Below are positions 1 through 24,438 of a DNA stretch of 24,595 bases, piece after piece (the first letter of the stretch is position 1; the number at the start of each line of letters is the position of its first letter). Under the pieces are notes generated by a model. That model had not been told where the DNA came from. It saw only the letters and a list, made by a program, of their open reading frames with translations, and did not search any database. A program made the position numbers and the translations under genes. Source of the DNA: Collodictyon triciliatum (Eukaryota > CRuMs); assembly GCA_043381765.1 (NCBI GenBank), contig JBHJMP010000317.1:1-24595 (forward strand). Direction: 5' to 3'.

Positions 1-7
1 AAAAAAG

Positions 8-77
<70 letters not shown>
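1..77. repeat. Poly-A tract at window edge
   Basis: An almost pure A run with one G at position 7. On the minus strand it is poly-T and could lie in an intron or 3' flank of the small minus-strand gene next to it. Nothing else can be read in it. Confidence 0.95.
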
Positions 78-78
<1 letters not shown>

Positions 79-222
79 AGAAGTATACATGAATACGACT
101 CAATATAAAGTCTATATTTTTTTTTATTTTTTGGATGTTTTCGCTTTTTAGTTTCTGTTATGTGATTTTGTTTTCCTGAACCAAGTGCAAGGAAGAAGAA
201 AAAGATAATGTTTGGTGGGGGT

Positions 223-502
223 TTATATTTCGTGGTGATCAAACAACAGACCAACAAGAGCAGCCCAGGATCCTATCTTCGACTTTCCGATGAAAGACTC
301 GAGGTTGAGCCGGTCCTTTTTTGTCTTCTTTGACGGATCTAAACGAATAAATGAACAAATAAATGAACGAATAGAAACATGAAAGAAAGAGAAAAAACAT
401 AATACTAGAGATAAGTGGAAATAAGCGGGGGTCTATGAGACAAAGAAATGAACCTGAATAGTCTGCTTCGGTCGAGCCCTGCGTCTCCTCGCTCGAGGCC
501 AT
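223..502 (-). CDS. Small hypothetical protein, or N-terminal part of a larger one
   Basis: I do not recognise this gene. Exon 1 (502-454) starts with MASSEETQGSTEADYS, a typical acidic, flexible N-terminus. A GT...AG intron (453-339) with a pyrimidine-rich end follows, and exon 2 starts at 338 in matching phase (G + AT = Asp). Exon 2 reads through a basic stretch (SKKTKKDR) into a segment ending GSWAALVGLLFDHHEI and a TAA at 223-225, 54 residues in all. The run around KIGSWAALVGLL could be the start of a membrane segment. It weakly recalls the K-x-x-S-W-x-A pattern of Asterix-family (PAT complex) proteins, but that is far from secure. A GT inside exon 2 (near 262) could splice to further exons toward or beyond the window edge, so 54 residues may be only the start. 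The other exon-2 frame gives a less protein-like tail. Confidence 0.45.
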
Positions 503-1021
503 CTCCAGTCTAATCATTATTATAATAATTTTTTTTTTGATCGGTTTAAGTCGGCCTTGCAAACAATAGCAAACAGTCCGCTGACCATAGAGAAAGAAAG
601 AGATAAAAATAAATAAATAAAAGGAGAGAAAAAGTCAGACACGCCGCGTGAACGCAGATACGCACAAACAAGTTGCCTTCCGTTGCTGCAGCTGCTTTGA
701 ATGAAAGAAAAAAGTGAAAAGACTCAAAATAAAAAATTAAATACATTAAATCCGAAAAATAATGATTAATCAAATCAGCAAAAGAATTTCGGTTAGATTG
801 CAAGTTGCTTTTCGCGTTTGATTCGGGGAAGAAAAATCGCTGAATAATGTCACTGTATATACTATAAAATTAAATAATTTTTGTACACTATTTGGGTTTT
901 TAATGATGCATGTGATATATAATTCCGAAAACATATATTTTCCACTAATGGAAGAAACATTCTGGCTTTTCCGGTGCAGGCAACAACACGTTTAGGTAAC
1001 TAGAGAAAACGACCAAAAAGA
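503..1021. other. Intergenic region
   Basis: Between the RecQ-like gene's stop and the start of the next minus-strand gene. AT-rich with short A/T runs. An open frame at 546-803 (-) translates to a phenylalanine- and leucine-rich string typical of T-rich non-coding DNA. It probably holds the 3' UTR of the RecQ-like gene and the promoter and 5' UTR of the 502 (-) gene. No specific motif can be defended. Confidence 0.6.
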
Positions 1022-4000
1022 TTAAGCGAGTGTCATCATCGGACTGGATTGCTCTTTGTCCCAATGGCGTCCCGGCTGCTGTATGTTTCTGGCTTCCATA
1101 TGGTAGTATCCAATGTATTTATATGCTTCTTGATATTGAACTATCTTATATATCAAGGATGATTCAATATCACTTCTCCGCAAATGAAGACGCAGAGGTG
1201 GGGTGTTTTTTTTTTTTTTTAACTTTAACTTTACGGCGCATAAACTCTTCGATAAGCATGCTCAATTAACGCCAATATCTGCGAGCCATACTTTGTCGAT
1301 ATGTCACGCCCTGTAAAATACATCATAATACATTAGTAGATGAAGAAAAATCAAAAAATTGACTGAGTTCTCATAATGAAACATCAGAGTATTATTTTTT
1401 TTTTGTTCCCGTGGTTACAAAATGGATTTGTGCATAGATGCATTAATAAGCAAACACAAGGGAGCATACCAACAGCTGGGATTGCGCAAAGTGATGGGAT
1501 ATCTCGAGGCGGGTTTGTAGAAATTGATATGATGGCGATGTCGGACAGAATCGGTGACTTCCTGTTGAGCACAAACTACAAGTGCGGATTCATCGCGAAT
1601 GGGTTTATGAAATGCGCTCGGGTTGTAATTGAATTCGTTTTCTTAAATGTTATTACAGCATACGCTCATGATTTTTGAAAAGGAATTATCTTTCTTCCTA
1701 GTGTTCATCACTAATCTACAATTTATTTTTAAAAAAAAGACAAACAAACAAGCACCTCTCTTTGCATGAGTTCGTATATTTTCTTCCTGAAACTTTCCTC
1801 TTTCGAATCCTTCTCAACTAAATGAGCATCGCGACGGGAGAATGCTTAAATCGTACAACTCGATGGAAGTTCATTTGCTTCATTATTTTGAATCATTTGC
1901 TTACCTTTCGTTTTTCCTATGCAATTATCACAGAGTGTGGTGCACTTTGGATTACTTTGAGTTTCAGCTGCATACTTCTAAAATAATTACAATTCGCATA
2001 CATGTTTTGTGAGGTATTGTTTCGGAGATACAAAAAGGTATTGTAGAGTAAATTATTTCTTTGAATGGGAAAATATAACAACAGCATGGAAATGCTCAAC
2101 TTACTTTGAAGATGTATGACCAACGACATGCTGTTGACTTACAATAATCATGCATCTCATCATCTAGCCGTCTGTCATCAAAACTGGGAATTATTCAAAA
2201 AATATTATGTTCTACATCTAGTATTTGCGCCGTCGGATTCAAACAGCATAAAAAAATCGCAAAGATTTCCGGTTTTCGTAACAAACCTAAGGTCCAAATT
2301 GTGATAAAATATAACAGAGTCCGATAGAGTGCCATCCAGTCTGTGTTGGAAATGGTATATCAGAAAAATAACCACTTTAATTTCCATGGACGTATTGGTA
2401 TTGTTATGAATTTTAGATAAAAGAGGACCCAAGCGTGCCGATTTCTCTGTTGTAATTATGTGCTGATATAGGAATGTACGTATGGACGATGAATCGAATA
2501 TCGTTCTTTTTTAAACCTAGTTCAATTTTAGAAAAAAATTACAAGATGCGGATGGGATGTTGTTATTCAATTATATACCGCTCGAATCCCACTTACTTTG
2601 AAAACAATCTGCTGTCGTGATAATTGCCCATATTTCACCCTCTGTCCATTTCGACACTATCTGAAATTGTTCCTCGTAATCCTTGACATAATGAGAGGAG
2701 TTGGACATAGATTGGAGAGTGAAAAAAAATTATCAAGCAATTCATAGAGATTGCCTAATACTTATAGATAGATAAGGATGTATGAAAAATTTGAACATAT
2801 GTGAGGGAAAAGGGGAGAGGAAAAGTAGTATGTCAAAAGAGGTCATCAATCACCATCTTGTTCGTAATTACTCCGTTGCTAAACCCTTCTGCCTGTTGGA
2901 TGGAGAAGGCGATAGCCCCAATATTAAAAATTTAAATATAGCTATGTTAATTATGAAAGATTGCCCATGACAGGATGCCATCAATTCATTTAAGATGCAT
3001 ATGTAATGAAAACCTCGGCTGCTTCGGATATTTCGTGACACTCTTGAATTGTCGAGCAATATATCTGTAACGCAATCATGTTTGAAAAATAAAAGTTGAG
3101 ATAGTAAAGCAATATCTGGGACAATTAAAATAAAAATAAATGCAAACAATCCCGCTCATCCCCTCGTGTGACTGTATGATATACTGGGAGATTTGTTCAG
3201 CTGGGGCATCCAGATTTCTTGGAATACACGACAATCTTGGAAAATAAATCATATGATATAAACTTTTGGTTTTATTTATTTTCAGGTAATATAATGAGCC
3301 ATTCTGGAGAGTAATTGTAAGGGTAATGAAGCCAATAATAAGCAAAATTTTACTTCAAATTGTCTCGAAATAATGAATCTCTGAAATATGTGAACTTTCG
3401 CCCAGTTAATTGACTGATAACATCCGCAACGTAATAGTCAGGAGAATACCCTGAAACAAGTATGACTGGAGTTCTCATAATATCTTGTTTCAAACAGAGT
3501 TTCTATTATAGTTTCACTTTTACTTCGAAGCTCAATTATGCAAAAAGGGATATTAGGTAATTGCCATGATGAAAGGTAGTAAAAGAGGAGAAATGCAGAC
3601 GAAAGGCGATAATAATGAAGCAGGTGTAGTTTTATCGAAGGCAAAATAAGTAAAAGAAAGTCAACCTCATGGGCGGGAGTGTGGAAACTACTGAATTTAG
3701 ATAAAGCATGCGCGTCTTCTATAACAAACCTGAAAAAAAAGTATAGAGAATAACTTGTACAAGACGGCATATAAGTTATCACAAACCATAATGCATGAAA
3801 TGTAGGTCACCTGCTGACGAGCGAGGAAGCCTGTAGAGTTCTCAAAAAGATGAGAAACTTGTTTTTCAAAAACATGTCGCTAGTAGCGTAGATATATTTT
3901 GTTTCCGAATCTTCTGAAGATACGTCTTCATTGTTATAATTAGATTTCAATTGATTTAAACTCACTGTAAAAAAGTATCATTCATAAAGTCATATAAACG

Positions 4001-5376
4001 TATGTGTGGATGTATGGTTTTAAATTCTGTGTGATAAAGCCAGGATAGCACCTTCAAGAATTGTGTCAATTTCTTCATCTGTTGTATCCTCTGATACAAT
4101 TTGAACACCCAAGCCGAGAGTCTCGAGCGAATTTGACTATTTATAAACATGAAAATAATTAAAAGTCATCCTAAAAATCCCGTGGTGGAAGCATATAAAT
4201 ATATCCAGATTTAAAAAGTCTGTGATTTATCAAACTTGGCGCGTTCAGCAGATATACACACATATATATAAATTGAATAAACTGAATTAAAATTTTGGAG
4301 TATGCTGTTGATTTCATACCTCTTGGATGGCATACTCAAGGTTTGGGACTATAATTATCATAACGCCATTCAACAAAGTGGCCGGTAGCTTTGTTATTAT
4401 AAATTTTGAAAGAATTTGGTGAGAAGATGAGTTATTTATGGCTAATTTAATGGGAAGCAATTGCGCTTTATACTAGAAAGGGAGTAGCAACCACATATAA
4501 CAAAGTTTATTACATGGTAACATAATGTTTTTCCAGACCCTGGTGGTGCCCGAATGAAACAGCTCTTACCAGCTAAAACAAGTCAAAAAAATAGAATACC
4601 TCAGTATAATGATTCCACTCGAGAGCATTTGATGGAAAATTGTAATTGATTTACACAGATAATGATAAATTAGAATGATACACATAATGACGTTGACTAT
4701 AGAGCGCTGAAAACTACGGAATGCGTCGATTTGGAAGGTTTCCTGAGTCATACAAGAGCATTCGTGTAAGTAGAATGTAGAATAAGCCACCACGGGAAAA
4801 GCAATATCATTCTCACTAAAAAGAGAAATAAAGTACAGTCAACATCGACTCAACATCTGCAGTCCATTCAAACTTTCTTCCATCCCAATGAGTATCCTTC
4901 ACGAGATCTATAAATTGTTTTTATGTATAAAAAAATACCGCAGCAGCCCATAGCGATAATTCCAAGGTAGTATATTTATCAATTATGGCAGTCAAACAGA
5001 ATACCAAAAGAAATAAGATACCAGGAGTGATGATTTCAACGCCTGATTTGACGAATAGTAGATTCGGATCGCCCCAAGCGTGTTTCTGCGTGTGGCTTTC
5101 ATATTTCTGGATAGTTTTTTGTGTGTGAGAATTTTGTGTGCATGTATTTTTCTATTAGAAAAAGTGAAATGTCGATAGGTTATTCAAGGTTTCCAACATA
5201 TTCATATAGTTTCTGAAGACGCAACATAGCATGATAATCACAGCGCACCTTGTTTGGAATTGGCTTTTTGTCAGCCATTCTCCCTTGGGACCCGCGCTGG
5301 GTCGAAGCTGAAAAGGGGCGAATGAAGGGCGGTCCCTTTTTCTGTTTTTCCTCTGATATTGTAGAATCACTGACAT
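1022..5376 (-). CDS. RecQ-family DNA helicase-like protein with degenerate motifs
   Basis: Probable exons: 5376-5249, 5095-5022, 4907-4837, 4811-4682, 4572-4514, 4388-4320, 4136-4052, 3964-3811, 3729-3524, 3450-3354, 3262-3148, 3064-3014, 2892-2872, 2681-2597, 2516-2429, 2340-2287, 2183-2105, 1977-1905, 1817-1756, 1575-1470, 1310-1235, 1175-1022 (2,037 nt, 678 aa; all phases close). RecQ hallmarks appear in order: motif 0 FRSFQ, Walker A APPGSGKTLCYHLPATLLNG, motif Ia region IVPNLEYAIQE, motif II region FVIEDAHALSKF, motif IV region SGIIYCSTIQECHE, motif V region IWAIITTADCFQ, motif VI region REIGTLGLDG, zinc-binding Cys (YC, CRW, KCTTLCDNC), and a C-terminal HRDC-like domain (AIPAVGRDISTKYGSQILAL). 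RecQ enzymes unwind DNA in repair and recombination. Here motif II reads EDAH and both motif VI arginines are replaced, so catalysis is doubtful. No winged helix is seen between zinc and HRDC. Least certain are the exon 3/4 boundary, the length of exon 9, and exon 1. Confidence 0.87.
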
Positions 5377-5638
5377 ACTTAAGCCCAGTTAGTTTCAGAG
5401 TCTATTGTTTTTTTTTTTTTTGGAGAAGAAAGGCCATGTCACAGTATTACCATAATGTAATTTGGGTAGAATAGAGCTTAAATAAATATCAAGAAAAAAA
5501 GAGACATTTATTACATAGGAAAATTCATGTGCTGAGGCTCAATAGATAATGGTTTGGTAATAAATTATATTTTCAGTGAAAAAGTTAAACAACGTATAAT
5601 TATCATCTGCAAAAGTAATGTGGCTCTTTTTTTCTTTC
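5377..5638. other. Short intergenic gap between two minus-strand genes
   Basis: Only 262 bases lie between the stop of the 5639-7045 gene and the ATG of the RecQ-like gene, both on the minus strand. It contains a T-run (5408-5421) and must hold the 3' end of one transcript and the promoter of the next. No clear signal could be picked out. Confidence 0.5.
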
Positions 5639-7045
5639 TTATTTTTTTTTGATTATTGGAAACTGATGATTTACACGTATGTCTTCAACTATGCTTTCAT
5701 TCCCTGCATTATCTTCGATGTCTTTCGCATCCTCATTTTTCAAACTATAATTTGATTCTCCTGATAGAATGGTCTCACTTTCGTTAAAAGAGACATCATA
5801 CGCATCTTTGCTTCTCCTGTTACTAGGTTTTGTAGGTTTCGAATAGACTCTGTTGTGCATCTTTTCGTGGCTCTCGTCTGTGTATTTTGTCTGTATAGTA
5901 TCGTCCTTGGGGGGATTGGTAATAATAGTAGATCGACTATGAGAAAGGGTCTCCCGCAAAAGAGTTGTCAATTCAGATATCTGCTCCTGCTGCCTATTGT
6001 GACGGTTGAATTGCTATTTATAAAGACACAATACAACTTTCACACACAGAATCCTATTTTCAACTTATGAAAATTCTCGAAATGAACACATACACATATA
6101 TAAACACATATACATCAGATACAGATACAGATACAGATACAGATACAGATACAGATACAGATACAGATACAGATACAGATACAGATACAGATACAGATAC
6201 AGATACAGATACAGATACAGATGCATATATAAAATATTATTAATATCAACAACAATATTAGCAGTAACAGCACATTCTTCCAGTACATAAGAAAAAGAAA
6301 AATAAGCCCCAAAATACATGCATTCCAAATTTTTAAAAGAATACATCGATGAAGGGAATACATATACAGGAACGGAAACAGATAGCTCGACCTAAATACC
6401 GAATAGATAAAGAAATGGACACACAACACACTTTTCCACCAGATGCCTGAGAACTTCCACCGACGAATCGCGTCCCTGGACGAGTTCCTGCGATGCATCC
6501 ACCGCCCCTGCCAACTCTGAGTGTGTGGGTCTATGAACGCGGGTATTTGCCTGCCACTGAGCGGCATCGACATGCGGATCCGAAACCGGGCGTATCTTTA
6601 CAGGCGGATTTGCATTCTGCGAGCCGGGAGTCTTTCGGGTCGGATTTCCAACTGCATCGGCCAAGTCCAAAGGGCGATGAATCGTGACTCTGTGCTTTGC
6701 AGAATCGGCCGAGTGTGGCCGCACATTCCTCTTTTGCGCCTCTGGATTGCGCACAGCTTCGTCCGATGTTCCAGATGGAGCCCCAAAGAGTTCTTTTCGG
6801 TGCGACAGAAACTGCAGATGTGACTGAGTCGGCCGCAAATATGATGGAATCGAAGGCGGATTCGGCGGTGTATTTGTGGGAGGAGAGGAAATCACGGTTT
6901 GTGTTTGCGTCCGCGGTTTGGCTGTTTTCCTTTCAGATGGCGACTCGGACTCGTCGTTTATCGGCTTTGTTCCTGTGATGGTTTTTGCTCCGCCGCGTGG
7001 CGGGTATTCGATTTGTGCGCGGCCCCCGCGGTTTGTAGGCTGCAT
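5639..7045 (-). CDS. Hypothetical disordered protein with short coiled coil
   Basis: I do not recognise this gene. Exon 1 (7045-6432) encodes about 205 residues rich in Pro, Ser, Thr, Asn and Arg with no hydrophobic core (for example SSPPTNTPPNPPSIPSY), so largely disordered. A GT...AG intron (6431-5994) carries a hexanucleotide satellite. Exon 2 (5993-5639) continues in phase (AA + G = Lys). The junction completes a heptad-like helix: VEVLRHLVEK before it and QQEQISELTTLLRETL after it, good evidence that the splice is real. The rest of exon 2 is polar and acidic and ends in a basic FPIIKKK before TAA; total 322 residues. The ATG at 7045 is the first after an in-frame TGA near 7080. Exon 1 is clearly richer in G and C than its surroundings. 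A cytoskeletal or scaffold role is possible but nothing specific shows it. Confidence 0.68.
6115..6222. repeat. (ACAGAT)n hexanucleotide satellite in an intron
   Basis: About 18 nearly perfect tandem copies of a 6-bp unit, inside the single intron of the 5639-7045 (-) gene. On the transcript strand the unit is ATCTGT. Open frames through it on either strand are repeat artefacts. Confidence 0.95.
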
Positions 7046-7526
7046 TGGACGGCTCTCTTGTTTGATGGCCGACTGAGTGTTTCATGTGTTGGTTTTACTC
7101 GGTTTTTATGGTTTTTAGTGGGTTTTTATGGTTTTTAATGTTTTTAATGTTTTTTATGGTTTTTTTTATTGGTTTTTGAATCAAACGTTAGGATACGGGT
7201 GGTTTTTTACCATATAATTAATATTGGATAATTCATCACATCAAATGAATTTGTCCCAATATGGCATGGCAAGGTCGGTGGTGTTTATTCGTTTGCGTTT
7301 GGCTTTTGCGGAGGATCGGCCTTCGCTCATTTTTCTTGTTTGGGAGGTTTACATCGTAAAACAAAAGCACAGAAAGTACAAAAAAATTACAAAAAACATA
7401 AAACAGAAAAATAAAAACAAAGTGAAAGCCCAGCGATCAAAAGTGGCGTTGTGAAGAAGAAACATTATGTCCTCCGACATTGTAATACCCACCTTGCATT
7501 TTTTCTTTGTTTTCGTTTTCACGTAT

Positions 7527-7618
<92 letters not shown>

Positions 7619-7816
7619 TGAAGTATTTATTTACTTTACTCTTCAAATGCGTTAGTTGGTGCCTGTTGGAGGGACTTTCCATGCTCTATCGATAGAACAT
7701 AAGTGAATATGTCCACGAAGACACAATATGCGGCTGCTTGTCCTCTCAATGTTCTTTCATTTTAATCGAGTTCAAACATACAACTTTCAGCCAAGGCACG
7801 ACAATTGGCAGCAAGG
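7046..7816. promoter_or_regulatory. Probable divergent promoter region
   Basis: This stretch separates two genes read in opposite directions: the 322-residue protein (ATG at 7045, minus) and the phosphodiesterase (ATG at 7817, plus). It should hold both promoters and 5' UTRs. The part near 7046-7080 is G+C rich. A block of degenerate repeats built on GGTTTTTAT follows (about 7095-7165), then a TTTA satellite (7525-7617). An acceptor-like site (ctttcag, ending 7790) lies just before the PDE ATG, so a non-coding or short coding first exon could lie inside this region. No defined core promoter element was identified. Confidence 0.4.
7525..7617. repeat. (TTTA)n tetranucleotide satellite
   Basis: About 23 perfect tandem copies upstream of the phosphodiesterase gene. 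The open frames reading LFIY repeats across it are artefacts. Confidence 0.95.
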
Positions 7817-12083
<4,267 letters not shown>

Positions 12084-12963
12084 TTATTATAGCGGCGCCT
12101 CTATTACCTCTACATATCTTCCCTCTTCCATCTCCTTTTTATATGTCTTTTCTTCTCTCTTATTTTTCTCTTTTCTTCCTCTTATTCTCTTTCTCTCTCT
12201 TTTTTCTTTTCTTTATCTACCAAACATTCCTAGTGTTGTTTTGTTTGGGGAGAAGCGCAAATCTTTTAGAGCAGGAATAAACTAAGCAATCAGAATCCAA
12301 GAAAAGAAATCCCCCTCGATAAAAATATAAAAAACCAAGAAACTGGAAAGCCTCATCCAAACACCGAAACTAACCACTTTATCAGTATCCAACACCATTC
12401 ACGAATTATTTCAGTTCTTTACATCACTCTCATATGTTTATTTATTACAAGTACGCTGGTAGGGACAATTCTTTCAAGAAAGATGTATTTGACAATAAAA
12501 CATACTCTGAGCTCGCATCACTTTCAAGGATGTGTTATTCGTAAATCGGCTCTTTTTATAAAAATGATGGTGATTGCAGAGGCTGATGAAGATGATGCCA
12601 AAGTATCGCATTCTTTCTGTGGCGGCTTCAGTGTTGTTGTGTTGTGTTGTGTGAATAGGCTCACATAATATTCAAGAGATATCAAGGAGGAAGGAAGGAA
12701 GCAAAAGAAAAGTGGCTTTACTTAAAAAAGAAAAATAAAAGTGGATTATTCATCAAAGCCAGTGAACAAAGCACGCCCAAAGAATCAGAGTGAAGGCATC
12801 GTGTTTATATAAAGAAAAGGAAGGAATAAAGAAACCATTCTGCTTTCAGGTTTTTTTGTTTTTGTTTTTTGTTTTCTCCCATCACAATTATAAACGCGCT
12901 TGTAATGTCCCCGTTATCGATGGGTGATAGTGGCCGCAGCAGAGTCGTTCTGGAGCAGATGAT
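12084..12963. other. Convergent intergenic region
   Basis: The phosphodiesterase gene (+) and the EF-hand gene (-) end toward each other here, 880 bases apart. It contains a strongly pyrimidine-rich stretch (about 12107-12225) and otherwise AT-rich DNA. Open frames such as 12483-12668 (+) show no family features and are not supported as genes. It should hold both 3' UTRs. Confidence 0.6.
12276..12281 (+). terminator. Candidate polyadenylation signal for the PDE gene
   Basis: An AATAAA hexamer about 190 bases after the phosphodiesterase stop codon, after a pyrimidine-rich stretch. AT-rich DNA gives such hexamers by chance and the lineage's signal is unknown, so this is only a candidate. Confidence 0.3.
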
Positions 12964-23271
<10,308 letters not shown>

Positions 23272-23740
23272 TGCAAGAGCGCTGCGGAATGATGTATCGG
23301 GCAAATGATAAATATCTAAAGAGTGCTTTGTCTTTGTTTTCTTTTTTTCTTTTTTTCTTTTTTTCTTTTTTTCTTTTTTTCTTTTTTTCTTTTTTCTTTT
23401 TTCTTTTTTTCTTTTTTTCTTTTTTTTTTGTTTGTATTTGCGTTTGCGTTTGCGTTTGTGTTTGTTGATTATCATTTTACTTGGATTGACGACTTTGTGC
23501 GTGCTGCTAAAAAGTGTTGCCCTTTGCGCTTCTTTGGGTGTTGCCTGCTTCTTTGTGTTTGGCGCAGACTTTCGCTTTGGCTGCTTCTTTGCTGTTGTGT
23601 GTGGGAATGAGTGGGTTTGACTGGTGGTGATCGAGTCCGAGAAAGGCCGATGCGTCTTTTCGTGGCTGATCGCGATGTGGGAAGAAAAAACTGAAACACA
23701 CACAACTGCAGAGGGAGAGAAAAAAGCACGCACAGGAGGA
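23272..23740. other. Leader or divergent promoter; possible Lys-rich N-terminal extension
   Basis: Upstream of the EF-hand ATG. The left part is a C(T)6-7 array (23337-23430) and a short (GTTTGC)n run. The right part (about 23470-23740) is clearly richer in G+C and open on several frames. On the minus strand one frame is uninterrupted from an ATG at 23733 through the chosen EF-hand start. It would add 154 residues, including a block made almost only of Lys, Arg and Glu encoded by the repeat. I treat this as leader or promoter sequence because the repeat-encoded block is low complexity and the ATG at 23271 opens a normal-looking N-terminus. Confidence 0.45.
23337..23430. repeat. (CTTTTTTT)n repeat upstream of EF-hand gene start
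   Basis: About 11-12 units of C followed by six or seven T. On the minus strand this is an (AAAAAAG)n purine tract just upstream of the chosen start codon. Confidence 0.92.
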
Positions 23741-23901
23741 GTACGAGGCGGTTGATTTGGCTCTGTGGGCTCGAAGTCTTGTTTCTTTTTTTGTTTTTTT
23801 TTATTTGTTTATTTTTTTATTTTTTTATTTTTTTATTTGTTTTTTGTTTTTTGTTTTTTGTTTTTTCCAGTGGTTTTGATTCTGTGCTTTTCCGTCCTCA
23901 G

Positions 23902-24029
23902 CTGGTTTCTTTGCCTTTGGTGCAGACCATCACTCGGCAGCAACGTTCGCTTTGATTGATCGTGTTGATTTGGGGAAAGATGCTGGTCTCATCATAACGG
24001 ATGTGGTGCGCAACGGATTCCACAAATAG
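23902..24029 (+). CDS. Terminal exon of an unidentified plus-strand gene
   Basis: I do not recognise this gene. A good acceptor (ccgtcctcag, ending 23901) opens a frame of 41 codons that looks strongly protein-like (TFALIDRVDLGKDAGLIITD, ending NGFHK) and stops at TAG 24027-24029. Two bases lead the first codon, so the previous exon must end in phase 1. T-rich DNA at 23783-23868 precedes it and is probably intron. The upstream exon is not clear: candidate starts near 23650-23740 do not join in phase with any donor I could defend. The opposite strand is also open here (23930-24145), but its translation looks like an antisense shadow. Confidence 0.45.
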
Positions 24030-24438
24030 ATATATTCCGCATTAGCTGTATTTCTTGGATGTTCCACACACTCTTCCATGAAATTCACGACACAACTAGT
24101 AATTACCTTCACAAGTATGATAGGATAAATATGTGATTGAATCAATCTTTACATATACAATTTGTTGCATCTGTGTGAAAAATCTTAGTTTCATAGATTT
24201 TAACAAAAATTAAAAGTTTTATAAATAAATTATTATAAATTCCATAAATTGATTGTCATTCAAAAATTTAAATGTGCTGATCGACTCTTTTCGCCTCAGC
24301 AATCGTTCTGCACTAAACGAAGATTTTTCTTGTTGGTCACAGATAAGCTGTTCTCAGGGCTTCGTCTGCTGCTCGAGAAAGGTACTCCTAAAAAAGTGTC
24401 GGGGTTATGCCTGTTTAATAAATGGATAATAGTACCAC
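24030..24438. other. AT-rich region with a possible exon
   Basis: 24030-24255 is AT-rich with AATAAA-like hexamers near 24224 and no supported gene. From about 24262 to 24381 base composition is more even and two plus-strand frames are open up to a GT donor (gtactc at 24382). One reads IDSFRLSNRSALNEDFS, the other FFLLVTDKLFSGLRLLLEK. Either could be an exon of a gene running off the right edge; I cannot choose between them. Confidence 0.3.

Noticed and set aside
1576-1593. Possible 18-nt intron (GTAGTT...CAACAG region) in the RecQ-like gene
   Set aside because: An ordinary acceptor (cttgtag, ending 1576) gives the right phase and HRDC length without needing so small an intron.
1390-1660. 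Long minus-strand frame without a start codon (contains YKPASRYPITLRNP)
   Set aside because: Open and protein-like, but another frame of the same strand (SPILSDIAII...AIPAVG) aligns with HRDC and joins both neighbouring exons in phase.
1376-1678. Plus-strand open frame of 100 codons
   Set aside because: It lies opposite the HRDC exon of the RecQ-like gene, whose domain alignment and splice phase are much better supported.
2116-2432. Plus-strand frame at 2116-2304 and full-length minus frame 2205-2432 as separate genes
   Set aside because: The minus segment 2340-2287 is one exon of the RecQ-like gene; the plus frame is its shadow.
6065-6573. Minus-strand frames with YLYLYL or ICICIC strings
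   Set aside because: They come from the hexanucleotide satellite inside an intron.
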